The notes below the pieces were generated by a model. It worked only from the letters and a program-made list of their open reading frames with translations. It was not told the origin of the DNA and did not search any database. Positions 1-12,500 of a DNA stretch of 64,000 nucleotides are shown here, piece after piece. The stretch is taken from NCBI GenBank assembly GCA_035048815.1, contig JAUCBN010000004.1, positions 11,188,001-11,252,000 of the forward strand. The letters are read 5' to 3'. The DNA is from Abelmoschus esculentus (lineage: Eukaryota > Streptophyta > Magnoliopsida > Malvales > Malvaceae). Within the stretch, counting starts at the first letter, position 1. Each line of letters opens with the position of its first letter. The position numbers and the translations under genes were made by a program.

Positions 1-1343
1 TTCTAGGGTTTGGAATTCGGAATTCTCTGATGTATCTGGCTGCTAGACCAATTGATCCTTTATATAGGTGTAACCCTAGGTATAAGAGTTTGATTCTAAA
101 TAGGAAATAATTACTTTAATTATTTCCTTAAATTTCAGAATCTATATTTAATTCGAATTTAAAGAGTTTGATTCTGAATTGGTTTATAGGAAATAATTAC
201 TTTAATTATTTCCTTAAATTCAGATTCTATATTTAATTCGAATTTAAAAGAGTTTGATTCTGAATTGGTTTATAGGAAATAATTACTTTAATTATTTCCT
301 TAAATTTTAGAATCTATATTTAATTCGAATTTAAAAGCGATATAATTACTTTAATTATATCATATATTTAAAATTCGGGATTAAATATAATCTACTTATA
401 CTTATATATATTTTTGCTCCGTTTCAACCATTGAGTGTGACCCTGTAGGCTCATTGTAACGTTAGTAATAATATTAGAACAATTCTAATATTAAAAACAA
501 TGAGTGACATCTAGCAATATATCATTGTCATCTAAGTTACAAGAGATCATGATTCGATGTATCATGTCCGTGACCAACTCTTTTAATGCATTATATCCTT
601 TTGTCCTTTTATATCTTTAATAGGCACAAGTCTTGGAATAGTCACACTTGTATAGCCTATTTTAATGTTTCTTGATATCTAGAGTGGACTACTTTTAATG
701 AATAATTTGTGATATCTCATATCAACGTATTCAAGCATGGCCATGCGTTTCTAGTCTCACTCAATCAAGTGGCCTTTGATATATTTTCCTATTATGTAGG
801 AAGGACAAATCCTATCTTGATCATTCACAACTCACTACATACATTGTAATATGTCCAATGTCAGTTTTTATAGTGTAACTAATTACGAGACACGTTTAAC
901 TGCATCAAGACATAAAATAACATATGTTGAGATAGTAATAATCTCAAGTCAAAGGATTATACATATAGTTGTCACTATGAGCAATATCGTGACCGTCACA
1001 TAATAATCCAAGATATATGCTCATAGTGGGTCAATCCAATATATTATTCTCTACTAATATATTCATGTATTAACTCTGACATCTCTATGCCAATGACAAC
1101 TCATTGTCATCAATTAATCACATGTTAGTCTTAAGCGTATTATTATTGTCCATACCCATAATAATACTTGACTAAGGATCTTTTAATAATAATATATATA
1201 TTATTATATGGACCTTATTGTTTCTCAGTTTATGTGACACATATATCTGAAAACAATAATGGCAATGCCTTTATTTAATAAAATTGGTAAATAAAAGTAT
1301 CCATACAATCATCATATGATTGGTCTTTGGGCATACTCTAACA
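1..1343 (-). mobile_element. Partial Ty1/copia LTR, cut by window start
   Basis: This matches the last 1343 bp of the 1610-bp LTRs at 32037-33646 and 38425-40034 without any length change; I noticed about five substitutions. It ends in CTCTAACA like the complete copies. The right flank starts ATACA and is not the purine tract that follows the left-hand LTR of the full element, so this is either the right-hand (5') LTR of a minus-strand element lying mostly off the window, or a solo LTR. Confidence 0.9.
86..336. repeat. Three tandem units inside the copia LTR
   Basis: Three direct repeats of roughly 78, 86 and 87 bp begin with GAGTTTGATTCT at about 86, 164 and 250. Each contains a long palindrome, GGAAATAATTA-CTT-TAATTATTTCC. 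A fourth related palindrome (GATATAATTA-CTT-TAATTATATC) follows just downstream with a changed stem and the same CTT centre. The same array is present in both LTRs of the complete element. Confidence 0.85.
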
Positions 1344-1859
1344 ATACAAACTTGACATATGAGGAGCAACCAGTTAGAGTTCTTGAGAAGTTGAGCGTTT
1401 GAGGGACTAATTTAGAAAAACCACCTCTGAGCTATCTTAATTTGCTTTGTTTCTTATTTGTGTTGATGTTAAGACTAATTAACTTTATTTATTTTCAATT
1501 TTAAACCTATCCATGAACTAAACTCTATTTTTCTAGGGATATTTGGATGATACTCTATTAATTGCAAATGATAGTATAAGTAATTGCTTGAATTCATTAT
1601 CTATTTGCTATGCTTTTATTGTCAATACATCTTTTTATTATGCAACAGTTAATCTAAGGTACATATTGTTTTTTGATATAATAACCGAATTAGATAACAA
1701 GGAACTCATACTTTCACCTAGGAGAGACGCTTCGATAGAAGAGAGTCAAGTATACTATACTTATTTTTTATGTTAATTTACCCCTTTGGAATATAAGTTG
1801 GATTGCCATGCAAGTTAGAGATTTTAAACTCCCTATAGACGTATAGATGTTTAGGGTTG
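1344..1859. other. Unassigned old sequence left of element A
   Basis: No convincing gene. From 1345 a short frame reads TNLTYEEQPVRVLEKLSV, then a stop; this resembles the end of Ty3/gypsy chromovirus integrases, so it may be a decayed remnant of such an element. The rest is AT-rich. Part of it may be the 5' section of the LTR of element D, since A inserted at 1864 and D's LTR end resumes at 19450. Both readings are weak. Confidence 0.3.
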
Positions 1860-1864
1860 ATGAC

Positions 1865-3220
1865 TGTTGCGTATAAAAAGTGCGCAATTTAGTGCAAGTA
1901 TACACGTCAAGTAATAAAAGTGATGAGTAATATCAGATATCGTATCCTCGAGGATTGGTATACTCAATATGTTTTCTTTTGTCTTCTTGCTCTGTAAAAG
2001 AAATAAAGTAGAACACAGGTGATTTAAGTTGAGCGAAACTAAATAACTTGAGTAATACAATAAACTAATTAATAAAAGAGAAATCATATGAAGAAAGTGG
2101 CCAGGATCCAGTTGCGTTGTATTGTAGAATCAATTGACTTGTTTCTATCCAATGCAATCGCATAACACTGCCTCGGCAGTACTGTAGATTACTGCCTCTA
2201 CAGTGAAGATGCTTGTCCGCCGCGACAATCCCTTGCTCTTGGGTGGATTTTACCAAAGTTCGGCAAAGAGTCCTTTGATGACTTCGTTTATCCCTAAGTC
2301 AAAGCACTGTTGATAACCAGTCCTTGATGATACCTCCCGGCGTGAATCAATTATAATTATCAACCAATCCCACACTTCTTTTAGCCGCTGAAACTCTAAC
2401 CTATTCCTAGGTCAAGTTAGTCTTTCGCGATTGAAACACCGTACTTATTTCTTTCGTGAATCTAACTCTCTCGAGTCTAGATAAATAGATTACTCACAAA
2501 CTTCTCTCCCGAGCTTGAATGCAAGAACAAAGAATAGCAAAGAATAAGCAAACCTTGATACTTTTATTGCATTGAAACAAGAAGCCAAGTACAATCTCTT
2601 CTCACAAGTACTTGACAACCTTCACCTAAGCCTAAAGAAACTTTAGAACATAATGAAGAAGAAAACAATAAATCCTAAGGTAAAATTCTCTCTCTAAATT
2701 CCGGCTCTCCAAAACATTGGCCGACTATGGTTTATATAGTCTAGGTCTAGGGCAAACTTTTCCTAAGTAGGAATACAACTTGGAATAAAACACAAGTTGA
2801 GTACATAATAAAAGATCTTTATTTTATTTCCTAGTTTATTCCTATAGGGATTTTTGTCTGCGTGGCCTTTGACCTTGACTTTGCGTGTGTTTCCTAGCTC
2901 CGATTTCTATGCTGCTTGTCTTGAAACAACCACCTTATTTTTCTCTTCAAAACGCCTACAGTATCAGTGCTGGTGCTTCAGCTGTTGCTGCGGCCCTGGT
3001 TCTGCCTCGGCCTTAGTGCTGCCTCGGCAGTGGATATTCCTGCAAGTACAGAAGATGTCGTAAAATTCTGCATTTTCTATAAATATCATCTTTGTAAGTC
3101 ATAATAGTAGAATATCTAAATATTTCACATTAAGTGCATGCATAAGTCCAAGTAGGTGTAAATTAAGTGCTTATTGTCCATGAAAGGTGTATGGAATAAT
3201 GGTATTTTGAGCACTTATCA
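1865..3220 (-). repeat. Element A 3' LTR (1356 bp)
   Basis: Bounded by TGTTGCG and CTTATCA (TG...CA) on the plus strand. It is about 229 bp longer than its partner at 18318-19444, because the partner lost the stretch corresponding to roughly 2927-3153. That stretch includes two CTGCCTCGG motifs. CTGCCTCGGCAG occurs at 2168-2179 and 3019-3030. Confidence 0.93.
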
Positions 3221-3258
3221 TACCCCCAAACTCGAACTATTGCTTGTCCTCAAGCAAT
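3221..3258 (-). promoter_or_regulatory. Element A 3' polypurine tract and adjacent hairpin
   Basis: Next to the 3' LTR the minus strand reads GAGTTTGGGGGTA (3233-3221), the expected plus-strand primer site. It is preceded in sense by a perfect hairpin ATTGCTTG-AGGA-CAAGCAAT (3258-3239). The same module occurs at the LTR edge of B, C, E and H. Confidence 0.85.
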
Positions 3259-3510
3259 GCAAGCCATCAAATTGCCAAACCTTATTCTCTTTTGGTCTTA
3301 CTTTTCTATCTATTCTCCCCACCATAATTATGCCTATTCTTTAGTCTTAGCCTTTCGTTTACTCAAGGGCTTTACCCGGAAACAAGCTATAAGATTTTGT
3401 GAGTGTGTGGGTTTTTTGTGGACAAGGTTGATTAAAGGCTTTCTTAGACAAACTCTAAGTTCAAGACAAATAGACTTGGAATAAGTGTTCTCTTCTAAAA
3501 ACATCAATAA

Positions 3511-3661
3511 CTTGAGCCAATTTCGGGCACCTCAAGGATTGTGTTTTCTTATCAATATTTCTTTATTTCTTTTGATAATCTTTTTAGCATACTAGAGCCA
3601 ATTTCGGGCACCTCTAGCATGAAGAAGAGTGATTCATAGAGCTGGTGATAGGCACTTCTAG
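3511..3661 (-). ncRNA. Element A 3' hairpin array (three hairpins)
   Basis: Three potential stem-loops: 3511-3536 (plus-strand stems CTTGAG/CTCAAG), 3592-3617 (CTAGAG/CTCTAG) and 3636-3661 (weaker, with mismatches). Loops share a TTTCGGGCAC or related core. The stem sequence differs between hairpin 1 and hairpin 2 while pairing is kept. I see no ORF in the surrounding 3259-3986. Confidence 0.7.
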
Positions 3662-3986
3662 TCACTTTTCCAAAAATCTAAGTCTTTATCACCTAAGTTC
3701 ATTAAAAGAAATCCTAAATCAAACAAGTCCCAAAAGTGTTTACTAAAATCAACCTTATAGCAAGCTTCTAAGTTTTCTTCCTTAAGTATTCTAAGGTTAA
3801 TCCTTCTAAACAGAACCTAGCCATGGTAAAGAGAGATTTCTATAGCCCTCAAAAATAAGCTAAGGCAATACTGATGTAAGGCAGTGCAAGAGTATGGGCA
3901 ATATTTCAAGTAAGTGGCAGATATAAAAGATTTTCAAAATAAGCTTAAATTACTCCCTTTATGGTGAGGCCGCGGCAGTGCATCTA

Positions 3987-4020
3987 TACCCCCAAACTCG
4001 AACTGAGCATCCTCAATGCT
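3987..4020 (-). promoter_or_regulatory. Element A internal polypurine tract with broken hairpin
   Basis: The minus strand carries GAGTTTGGGGGTA (3999-3987), a second PPT copy about 100 bp past the end of ORF2. Its companion hairpin has lost 3 nt, reading GAGCAT-CCTCAATGCT on the plus strand, whereas B, C, E, F, H and J keep this spacing. Confidence 0.75.
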
Positions 4021-4119
4021 TATATTTATCACATAGTAGAAAATAAGATAAAAAAATGAAATAACACAAGAAGATGAAAGAAAATAAAGATATATAGAGG
4101 CATCATGAATATGCAAAAT

Positions 4120-4611
4120 TTAAATAGATTCAAAAGAACTGCTGGCAACAATTATTTTTCGTGGCCTTGCTGCGGACTGTTTGATTTTTGATGATGGTGA
4201 TGGTTGAGTTTTGACTTATCGTGGTGGTTGGATTCTTATGGGTGGTGTCCTTTGCATTGGGGCGTGCACTTCTTCTCCTTCTTCACTACTGAGTTCCTCT
4301 GTGTGCATAATGTCAGTCCCTCCTTCAGCTTCTGTTACCTCTGCCCCGGCATGTTGAGTGCTGGGTCCGGCAGCGGTTGAACTTTGGTATACATAGGCAT
4401 CTATCTCTGCAGATAGACTGCCCATGATGATGGGGTATCCTGGTGGTGTGTGGAAGGCTTCTCTCCTCTTTGATGGTCGTCGGCTGGTAGTGGATGTCGC
4501 GGCAGTGTCTGCTGGCCGAGATGGACCAGCAACAAAGAATGGTTGTTGTGGTCCAGTAGGGAAGAATGGTCGTGGTCCTCCTGGTGCTGGAGTTGTCTCT
4601 GTGTAGGGTGT
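4120..4611 (-). pseudogene. Element A ORF2, 3' part (split by element B)
   Basis: Continuation of the ORF that begins at 15101. It encodes the proline-rich stretch, the basic motif SRRPSKRR, an acidic stretch (EELSSEEGEEV) and a basic tail. Removing B and one copy of the GGTGT duplication restores a single 512-codon frame. A TAA at 4218-4216 replaces a glutamine codon (CAA) seen at the same place in the C and J copies; the frame then runs on to the terminal TAA at 4122-4120. Confidence 0.85.
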
Positions 4612-5940
4612 TGATGCGTGTTAAAAAGCGTAATAAAGTGCAAGTGAACACATCTTCAAGTAATTAAGTGATAAGTATTTATCAAGTATCGATCTCCATA
4701 GGGATTGGTGTACTTAATATGTCTTCTTATCCTCTTCGTGCTTCTGTAAAAGAAAGCAAAAACACAATTGATGAGATTTGGATTAAACTAATAATTAAAA
4801 TAACTAGAGATAAAATAAAGGGAGGTCGAATATTGAGAAAGAGGGAAAGATCCAGTTGTGTCGTATAACAGAGTTGATTGATCTGCTTCTGTCCAATATA
4901 ATGTCACCATACTGTCTCGGCAGCACTGCAGTTTACTGCCCTCGGCAACGATAGTATTTTCTGCCGCGGCAATATCTTGCTCTTGGGCAGAGTCTACCGA
5001 AGTTCAGCAAAGTGTCCTTTGATGCCTTCGCTTATATCTAAGTCGAAGTATTGTTGTAGATTAGTCCTTGACGATACCCATCGGCGTGAATCAATTTGTA
5101 ATCGACAACCAATCCCACGCTTCTTTTAGCTTCTGAAACGTCTTAACCTATCTCTAGGTTAGAGTTAGTGTTACCTAACACAGTTCTTATTCCTTTCGTG
5201 AATCTAACTCATCGATATTAGATAAATGGATGGCTTACAAACTTCTCCATCGAGCTTGAATGCAAGTGTGAAGAACAATAGAATAAGAAAACTTCGATAC
5301 TTTTATTATATTAAACGAAAAACAAGATACAATCTTTCCATACTATAATCGACAACTTTCGCCTAACCCTAAGATAATTTAGAACATAATGAAGTTCTTA
5401 GGGTTCAACTTTTTCTCTCTAAATCGGCTCTCCCATTACATTGGTCGACTAGTTTATTTATAGTCTTGACCTAGGGTTTCTTTTCCTAATTAGAATCTAA
5501 CTTGGAGTAGGGAACAAGTAATAAAATATAATATTTTCAAGTTTAATTCTAACTAGAAAACTATTCCTACGTGGTCTTTGACTTGGTCTTTTCTTGTGTT
5601 CTTCTAGTCCGATCCAAACGCTTGTTATCTAGAACTCTTCAGCTCATTTTTCTCTTTTAATCGCCCAGTATCAGTACTGGAACTTCTGCTGCCGCGGCAC
5701 TAGTTCTGCCCTCGTCAATTCTGCTGCCTCGGCAGTTGTGATGCCTCGGCAGTGTTTCCTACAATTGCATAAAAAGTGTTGAGAAGTTTCTTTTTCGCAC
5801 AGTTTTCTTCTGTTCAGGCTGTGGCAGCAAAATATCAGTTTTTGAGCAATAAGTATCTACATCAGCTCGAATTAGTGGATAATGAGTACATAATATATAT
5901 GAAAAGTGTAGTAAATAATAGCCTTTTTAGGTACTCATCA
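4612..5940 (-). repeat. Element B 3' LTR (1329 bp)
   Basis: Starts TGATGCGTG and ends TACTCATCA on the plus strand. It is the same length as the partner at 12724-14052 and differs by scattered substitutions and small indels. It contains clusters of CTGCC-GG-CAG palindromes near both ends. Confidence 0.95.
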
Positions 5941-5978
5941 CACCCCCAAACTCGAACTATTGCTTGTCCTCAAGCAAT
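5941..5978 (-). promoter_or_regulatory. Element B 3' polypurine tract and hairpin
   Basis: PPT GAGTTTGGGGGTG on the minus strand (5953-5941), directly at the LTR edge. The perfect hairpin ATTGCTTG-AGGA-CAAGCAAT lies at 5978-5959. Confidence 0.85.
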
Positions 5979-6230
5979 GCAAAACATTAAATTTTCGAAC
6001 CTTATTCTCCCTTGGTCTTACTTTTCCATCTATTCTCCCCACCATAGCTAAGTCTATTCCTTAGTTTTAGCCTCTAGTTTTCTCAAGGATTTTACTCGGA
6101 AACAAGCTATAAGGTTACGTGAGTGTGTGGGTTTTTGTGGACAAGGTTGATAAAAGGCTTTCTTATATAAACTCTAAGTTGAAGACAAATAGATTTGGAA
6201 CAGTTAATCCTCTTCTAAAAACATCAATCA

Positions 6231-6381
6231 CTTAAGCCAGTTTCGGGCACCTCAAGAGTTGTGCTTCCTTTGATAAATTCTGTTTTTCTCTTATTTTCTT
6301 TCCTTAGGCATACTAGAGCCGGTTTTAGGCACCTCTAGCATGAAGAAGAGTATTACTAGAGCCAGTGATAGGCACCTCTAG
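6231..6381 (-). ncRNA. Element B 3' hairpin array (three hairpins)
   Basis: Stem-loops at 6231-6256 (plus-strand CTTAAG/CTCAAG; the sense RNA forms a G-U pair), 6313-6338 (CTAGAG/CTCTAG) and 6356-6381 (CTAGAG/CTCTAG). Order and spacing match the other elements. I see no ORF between the two PPTs (5979-6734). Confidence 0.72.
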
Positions 6382-6734
6382 TTGCATTCCTTAGAATCTA
6401 AGTCTTTATCACCTAAGTTTATTAAAAGAATTCCTAAATCAAACAAGTTCCAAAAGTGTTTATTTTGATTTATAACCCTATAGCAAGCTTCTAAGTTTAT
6501 TCCTTAAGTATTCTAAGGTTATCCCTTCAAAACTCAACCTATCCATGGTAAGGAGAAAGATTTCTATAGCCTTGGAAAAATAAACTAAGGCAATGCTAAT
6601 GTAAGGCAGTGCAAGAGTAAAAACAAAAATTGCAAGTAAGACAGGTATATAGCAGAAATTTTCAAATGAGGCGTAATTTTTACTTTCTTTTCATATACTG
6701 CCGCGGCAGTAGGTTGCCTCGGCAGTGCACTCAT

Positions 6735-6772
6735 CTCCCCTAAACTCAAGCTGAGCATTGTCCTCAATGCTC
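6735..6772 (-). promoter_or_regulatory. Element B internal polypurine tract and hairpin
   Basis: Minus strand GAGTTTAGGGGAG (6747-6735) with a perfect hairpin GAGCATTG-AGGA-CAATGCTC (6772-6753). The loop AGGA matches the 3' module, but the stem sequence is different. It lies about 190 bp past the pol stop codon. Confidence 0.8.
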
Positions 6773-6957
6773 AAAATATACAGCAATAGAAGGCCGCTGA
6801 ATGTAATAGAGACGTAGGAGGATTCCAAAGCATTGATGTCAACAATTAGTTGCTTGGTGAATTTCCCTTGCTCTCTGTCTTTTATCCTAAAACACATAAA
6901 AAAATTAAAAAGTTTAAAGTAGAGCTAATCCTAAATTGTAGATAAAGATGACAGAAT

Positions 6958-9022
6958 TAATTCAAGATAGGGATGTGTGTGAGTGCATCCCCTAAAGTGA
7001 TAGTTTCTATAGCTTTCATCTCTTGTTGACCGGAGTAGTGCTTCAATCATTGGCCATTTACTTTAAATTCTTGTCCATCCGTATGTGATTTTATCATGAC
7101 TGCTCCATGTGGATAAACCTGAATAATTTCAAATGGGCCTGACCATCTGGACCTTAATTTTCCTGGGAACAATTTTAGTCTGGAATTGAAAAGTAGTACA
7201 TGCTGCCCTGGCAAGAAATGTCGCGGCAGTAATTTACTGTCGTGCCATCATTTCGTTTTTCCTTGTAGATTTTGGCATTTTCATAGGCTGCTGCTCTGAA
7301 TTCTTCCATTTCATTGAGGTCTAAAAGTCTTTTTTGGCCTGCTTTTTCCCATTCCATGTTCAAATTCTTTACTGCCCAGTAAGCTTTGTGCTCAATTTCT
7401 ACTGGTAAGTGGCATGCTTTTCCAAACACCAATTTGTATGGGGATGTTCCCAAAGGGGTTTTGTAGGCTGTCCTATATGCCCATAAGGCATCGTCTAGAC
7501 AATGAGACCAATCCTTTCTAGATGGATTTACCACTTTTTCAAGGATTTGTTTTAATTCTCTATTTGAAATTTCAGCTTGCCCATTTGTCTGCGGATGGTA
7601 TGCCGTGGCAATTCTGTAAGTGACGCCTAATTTCTTTAGAGCCGCGACAATGAGTCTGTTATCGAAGTGTTTACCTTCATCGCTAATAATGGCTCTTGGG
7701 ACTCCAAATCTTGTAAAAATGTTCTTCTTAAGAAATTTTTGTACAGTCTTTGAGTCATTGTGAGGTGTGACAATTGCTTCAACCCATTTTGACACATAGT
7801 CCACTGCTACTACTATGTAAAGATTACCTTGTGATGATGGGAATGGTCCCATGAAGTCTATTCCCCAAACATCAAATAACTCTACTTCTACTATGGGTTT
7901 TTGTGGCATTTCATTACGCCGAGAGATATTACCCGTCCTTTGGCATCGGTCACAATTTCTGTAATATTGTTGGGCATCTTTGAATAGTGTGGGCCAATAA
8001 AGACCTGATTGGAGCACTTTAGTTGCTGTTTTGTTTCCTCCAAAATATCCTCCACAAGGTAAATCATGGCACTGTCGAAGCACTTCTTGTTGCTCATCTT
8101 TAGGAACACATCTTCTTATAACCTGATCTGCACATTGTTTAAATAAAAGAGGGTCGTCCCAGAAATAATGCTTGGCATTATGCTGAAACCTCCTTTTCTC
8201 GTTATAGTTAAGGATATAAGGGATAATACCACTAGTTAAGTAATTAACAAGATCAGCATACCAGGGAGTTGTTTTTACTGTGACTTGATCTTCTATTGTT
8301 GAGATGTATTCATTCAATGCTTCAGCTGCATAATTATATACTGCCATGGGTAATGCCTCGGCAGTGTCTTCGGCAGTTATCGCAATATGCAATATTTGTT
8401 CATCTGGAAAGGCATCTTTTATTTCTTCTACTGCATGGTTATCATCTTCGTTGTCCAGCCTGGAGAGGTGATCAGCTACTTGATTCTCTGTACCTTTTTT
8501 GTCCTTAATTTCCACATCAAATTCTTGTAAAAGAAGGATCCATCTAATCAGCCTTGGCTTGGCGTCCTTCTTTGAGAATAGATATTTAATTGTTGAGTGA
8601 TCAGTATGGACAGTTACTTTTGTTCCGATGAGATATGATCGGAATTTGTCAAAAGCAAATACTACTGCTAGCAATTCCTTCTCTGTTGTAGTGTAATTGA
8701 TTTGTGCATCATTAAGTATTTTACTAGCATAGTAGATGACATGGAACAAATTGTTCTTTCTCTGCCCAAGTGCTGCCCCGACAGCATGATCGCTTGCATC
8801 ACACATTAATTCAAAGGGTAGTGACCAGTCTGGTGGAACAACTATTGGTGCAGTGATTAACCTTTCTTTGAGTGTTTTGAATGCTTCAGTGCAATCTTTG
8901 TCGAATTCGAATTTTCTATCTTGTTCAAGCAGGTTACAAAGAGGTTTAGAAATTTTAGAAAAGTTAGAAATAAACCTTCTGTAAAAACCTGCATGGCCCA
9001 AAAAACTTCGAATTCCTTTCAC
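6958..9022 (-). pseudogene. Element B pol: RNase H and integrase
   Basis: Continues the polyprotein after a frameshift. Residues counted from 9022: end of RT (1-60); RNase H with CDASD at 74-78, Glu in TTEKELL near 116, HTDHS at 139-143 and ADHLSR near 183; integrase zinc region with H319, Y326, C357 and C360; core triad D389, D448, E484 with the expected 35-residue D-E gap. The second zinc-binding His is Tyr here (GGYFGG); element E has His. A frameshift near 7260 moves the C-terminal tail into another frame, which ends at 6958 with GDALTHIPILN. It would act in cDNA synthesis and integration. Confidence 0.9.
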
Positions 9023-9140
9023 AGATTAGTGGAGGCAGATTCTTTATCACATCAATCTTGGCTTTATCAACTTCGATTCCTTGTGATGATATTTTGTGGC
9101 CTAAGACTATACCTTCATTTACCATAAAATGGCATTTTTC

Positions 9141-9539
9141 CTAGTTTAGAACTAGATTAGATTCCTCACATCTTTGCAGCACTTTCTCTAGATTGCCTAG
9201 GCAGTGCTTAAAGCTGTCTCCAAAAACGGAGAAATCATCCATGAATATTTCCAAAAAGTCTTCTATCATGTCAGAAAAAATTGCCATCATGCATCTCTGA
9301 AAAGTTGTCGGGGCATTGCAAAGGCCGAACGACATTCTTCTAAATGCATATGTACCATAAGGGCAGGTGAAGGTAGTTTTTGCCTGATCTTCTGGAGCAA
9401 TGGCAATTTGATTGTACCCTGAATAACCATCAAGAAAACAATAATAAGGTTTACCAGCAAGTTTATCAAGCATTTCGTCAATAAAGGGTAAGGGGAAGTG
9501 ATCCTTCTTTTTTGCTTTGTTCAACTTGCGATAATCCAT
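9141..9539 (-). pseudogene. Element B pol: reverse transcriptase core
   Basis: The palm/fingers part of a Ty3/gypsy RT: MDYRKLNKAKKKDHFPLP, DGYSGYNQI and the catalytic FMDD box in EIFMDDFSVFG. It is in the same frame as the gag-protease ORF upstream, separated by a TAG at 9551-9549 where Trp is expected. It ends at another TAG (9143-9141), again where Trp is expected. Between 9141 and 9022 the reading frame shifts by one. Confidence 0.9.
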
Positions 9540-9548
9540 ACAAACCCT

Positions 9549-12500
9549 CTAACCGGTCACAATCCTAGTTGGGATTAGCTCATTGTTCTCGTTGGTTATG
9601 ACAGTCATACCACCTTTCTTTGGTACACATTGCACCGGGCTAACCCATTCACTGTCAGAGATAGGGTAGATAATTCCAGCATCAAGCCACTTAATTATTT
9701 CTTTACGTACTACCTCCTTCATAGCATGGTTGAGTCTCCTTTGGGCTTCAACAGTGGGTTTATGGTCTTCTTCTAAAAGGATTTTATGCATACATACTGC
9801 TGGGCTTATTCCCTTTAGATCATCAATTGACCATCCAATTGCTTTCTTGTGCTGCCGCAGCATCTCAATCAAGCTCTGTTCCTGTTCTGGCTGTAACTTA
9901 GAGGAAATAATTACGGGCATTGTGTGGTTGACTCCCAAATAAATATATTTTAATTTTTCAGGTAAGGGTTTTAACTCAGTAACTGGTTGTTCCTTACTTA
10001 TGGATTTCTCAGTTTTCTCTGGGTAATCTAAGGGTTCGAAATACTTACCTGGACGATATGCTGTCCAGTTAGCTTCCTCATTCTCTGGTGTTTTTACACT
10101 GTCCAAGATTCTGCTGTAGCAGTCATCTATTGTACTACCGAGGCAGATCAGTGGTCTTTCATTTAGATCACTGCTGAGGCAGGGTATTATTTTGCCTGTT
10201 TCTGTATTGTTCAACATCTGGCATTCTTCTTGGTCATCATGTTGTTTCAAACTTTGGAAAACATTTAATTTGATTTCTTGGTCATTAACCCTCATAGTCA
10301 TTTCTCCATTTTCCACATCAATTAAGGTGCGTCCAGTGATAAGAAAAGGTCTTCCTAGGATGATCGGTGCTTTATCATCTGCTTCACAATCGCGAATAAG
10401 AAAGTCATCCGGAAAAATAAATTTATCGACTCTTACCAGTATATCCTCGATTTTTCCTTCGGGGTGCACGTATGATCTATCCGCAAGTTGGAGCTGCACT
10501 GTTGTAAGTTTTGCCCTTCCTATTCTGAGCTTTTGGAAGACGGATTTGGGCATCAAGTTGATGCTGGCTCCTAGGTCACATAGTGCCTTTCCTTCATAGT
10601 TGTTCCCAATCACACAAGGTATGGTAAAACAGCCAGGATCCTTCAGTTTGGGTGGCATGCGATTATGTAGCATTGCCATGCATCCTTCAGTAGCTGCCAC
10701 TGTTTCAAACTCACCAAGTCTCCTTCTTTTAGACACAATGTCTTTCAAGAATTTAGCATAGTTGGGCATTTGTTCAATGGCCTCAACTAATGGCAAGTTG
10801 ATGTGAACTTGCTTAAGAATGTCCAGGAATTTCTTGAACTGATGGTCCTGCTTATGTTGTTTCAACCTTTGTGGGAAAGGTGGTGGTGGTCTCATCTTTT
10901 CCAGGGTCTCATTGGTTTGAAATCTAATACCTGGAATTACCTGTTCTTTTACTACCGCGGCAGGTGCTTCAGGTGCTGCTGATTCTTCTGCTGGGGCAGT
11001 GCTTTCATCTGGAACATGATCAGCATCCAATTCATCTTTGTTTGGTTCTGCTTGTATTGTTGGTTGAACTGCTGGTCTGTTTAATGGTTCCTTCAGTTGT
11101 AGGCTGCTTCTGGTTGTTATTGCTTTGCATTGTTCCTGGCCTATTACTTTAGCAACTTCAGTATTGCTAGGTAGTCCTCCCTGTGGTCTAGTGTTTTGTC
11201 TTTGAGCAAATTGACCAACTTGGGTTTCTAGAGATTTTATGGCAGCCTCCTGGTTCTGCAGCCTCATCTCAGTTCTGTTCATGAAGTCATCAGTCCTCTT
11301 CATGAAACTGCTATTCTCTACCATGTATGATTCTGTTTTCATTAGAAATGCTTTGAGAGAATTTTCCAGAGAATTCATGGGCTGCTGCTGTTGTATCTGC
11401 TGCTGTGGCATTGACTGTTGTCCTTGCTGCTGCGGCAGATGTTGCAATTGCTGCTGGTAACCAGTGGCTTGATTTACTGGATTTAAGGCATTGTTAGGAT
11501 TGCTCCATGAAAAATTTGGATGTCTTTTCCAGGATGGGTTATATGTGTTGGACATCATATTATTATTCCTATTATAATTTCCAACATATAGGCTAGATTC
11601 TTCATCTTGTATACCATTAGGTGAATCTATAACCTTAACCTCATGTGTGTTTTGTTGTACTTGCATATTCTGAACCATCTTGGTTAAAGATGCCAATTGA
11701 GCTGCCACTGAGTTGGATGTTTCAATTTCATTGACTGTGGCATGGCGTCTTACTCCTCCTCGCCTAGATGTGGGAAATTAGAAATCGTTCCTTGCGAGTT
11801 TGTTCAGAATTTCAATGGCTTCTGCAGGTGCTTTGTCTAATAATGTTTCATTGGCAGAAGCATCTAACATCATCCTTGTGGAAGCATTAGTAGCATTGTA
11901 GAACATAGATACTTGTGTCCACAAGAGAAAACCATGTAGAGGGCATCGGTTTAATAATTCTCTGTAACGTTCCCATGCCTCGTACATTGGCTCATCATCA
12001 TCCTGCCGAAAAGAAGTGATTTCATTACGGATCCGATCATATAAGTTTGTAGGATTAAACCGCGTAACGAATTCTCGGCAGAGTTCATCCCAAGTTCCTA
12101 TAGATCTTGTTGGGATGCCATTCAACCATGTTTTTGCCCTATCCCTTAGTGAATAGGGGAATAATTTCAGTCTTAAAATGTCTTCATGGACTCCTTGAAT
12201 TTTGAATGAATTGCACACTTCCATGAAAGACTTAAGATGCTGCCTTGCATCTTCAGTTGCAAACCCACTAAACTGTCCAATAGTGTTTAACATGTTAAAC
12301 ATAACAGGTTTAAGTTCAAAGTGGGTTGCTTCTATTTCTGGTGTAACTACCCCAGGGTTCAGTCCATTCAGATCTTCCACTAGGAAATCTCTGACAGTTC
12401 TCTCCCGCGGCAGTAGTTGCTGCGGCAGCGGCTGTTGCGGCAATGACGGCTGTTGAAATCCTCCATGACCTGCAGGTAAATTCTGAGTTGCTGGTGGATC

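Noticed and set aside
86..360. A/T palindromes as MITE insertions
   Set aside because: They sit at the same place in all three copia LTRs as part of a tandem repeat, without target duplications.
1543..1776. A 77-codon open frame as a small gene
   Set aside because: AT-rich, no recognisable motif, no homologue in the window; similar short frames arise freely in this DNA.
3511..3661. Spaced similar units near each 3' end as a CRISPR-like array
   Set aside because: Units are few, unevenly spaced, palindromic and tied to retrotransposon 3' ends; the genome is a plant nuclear one.
9730..12456. Plus-strand frames opposite B gag-pol
   Set aside because: They are mirror frames of the true minus-strand polyprotein and have no motifs of their own.
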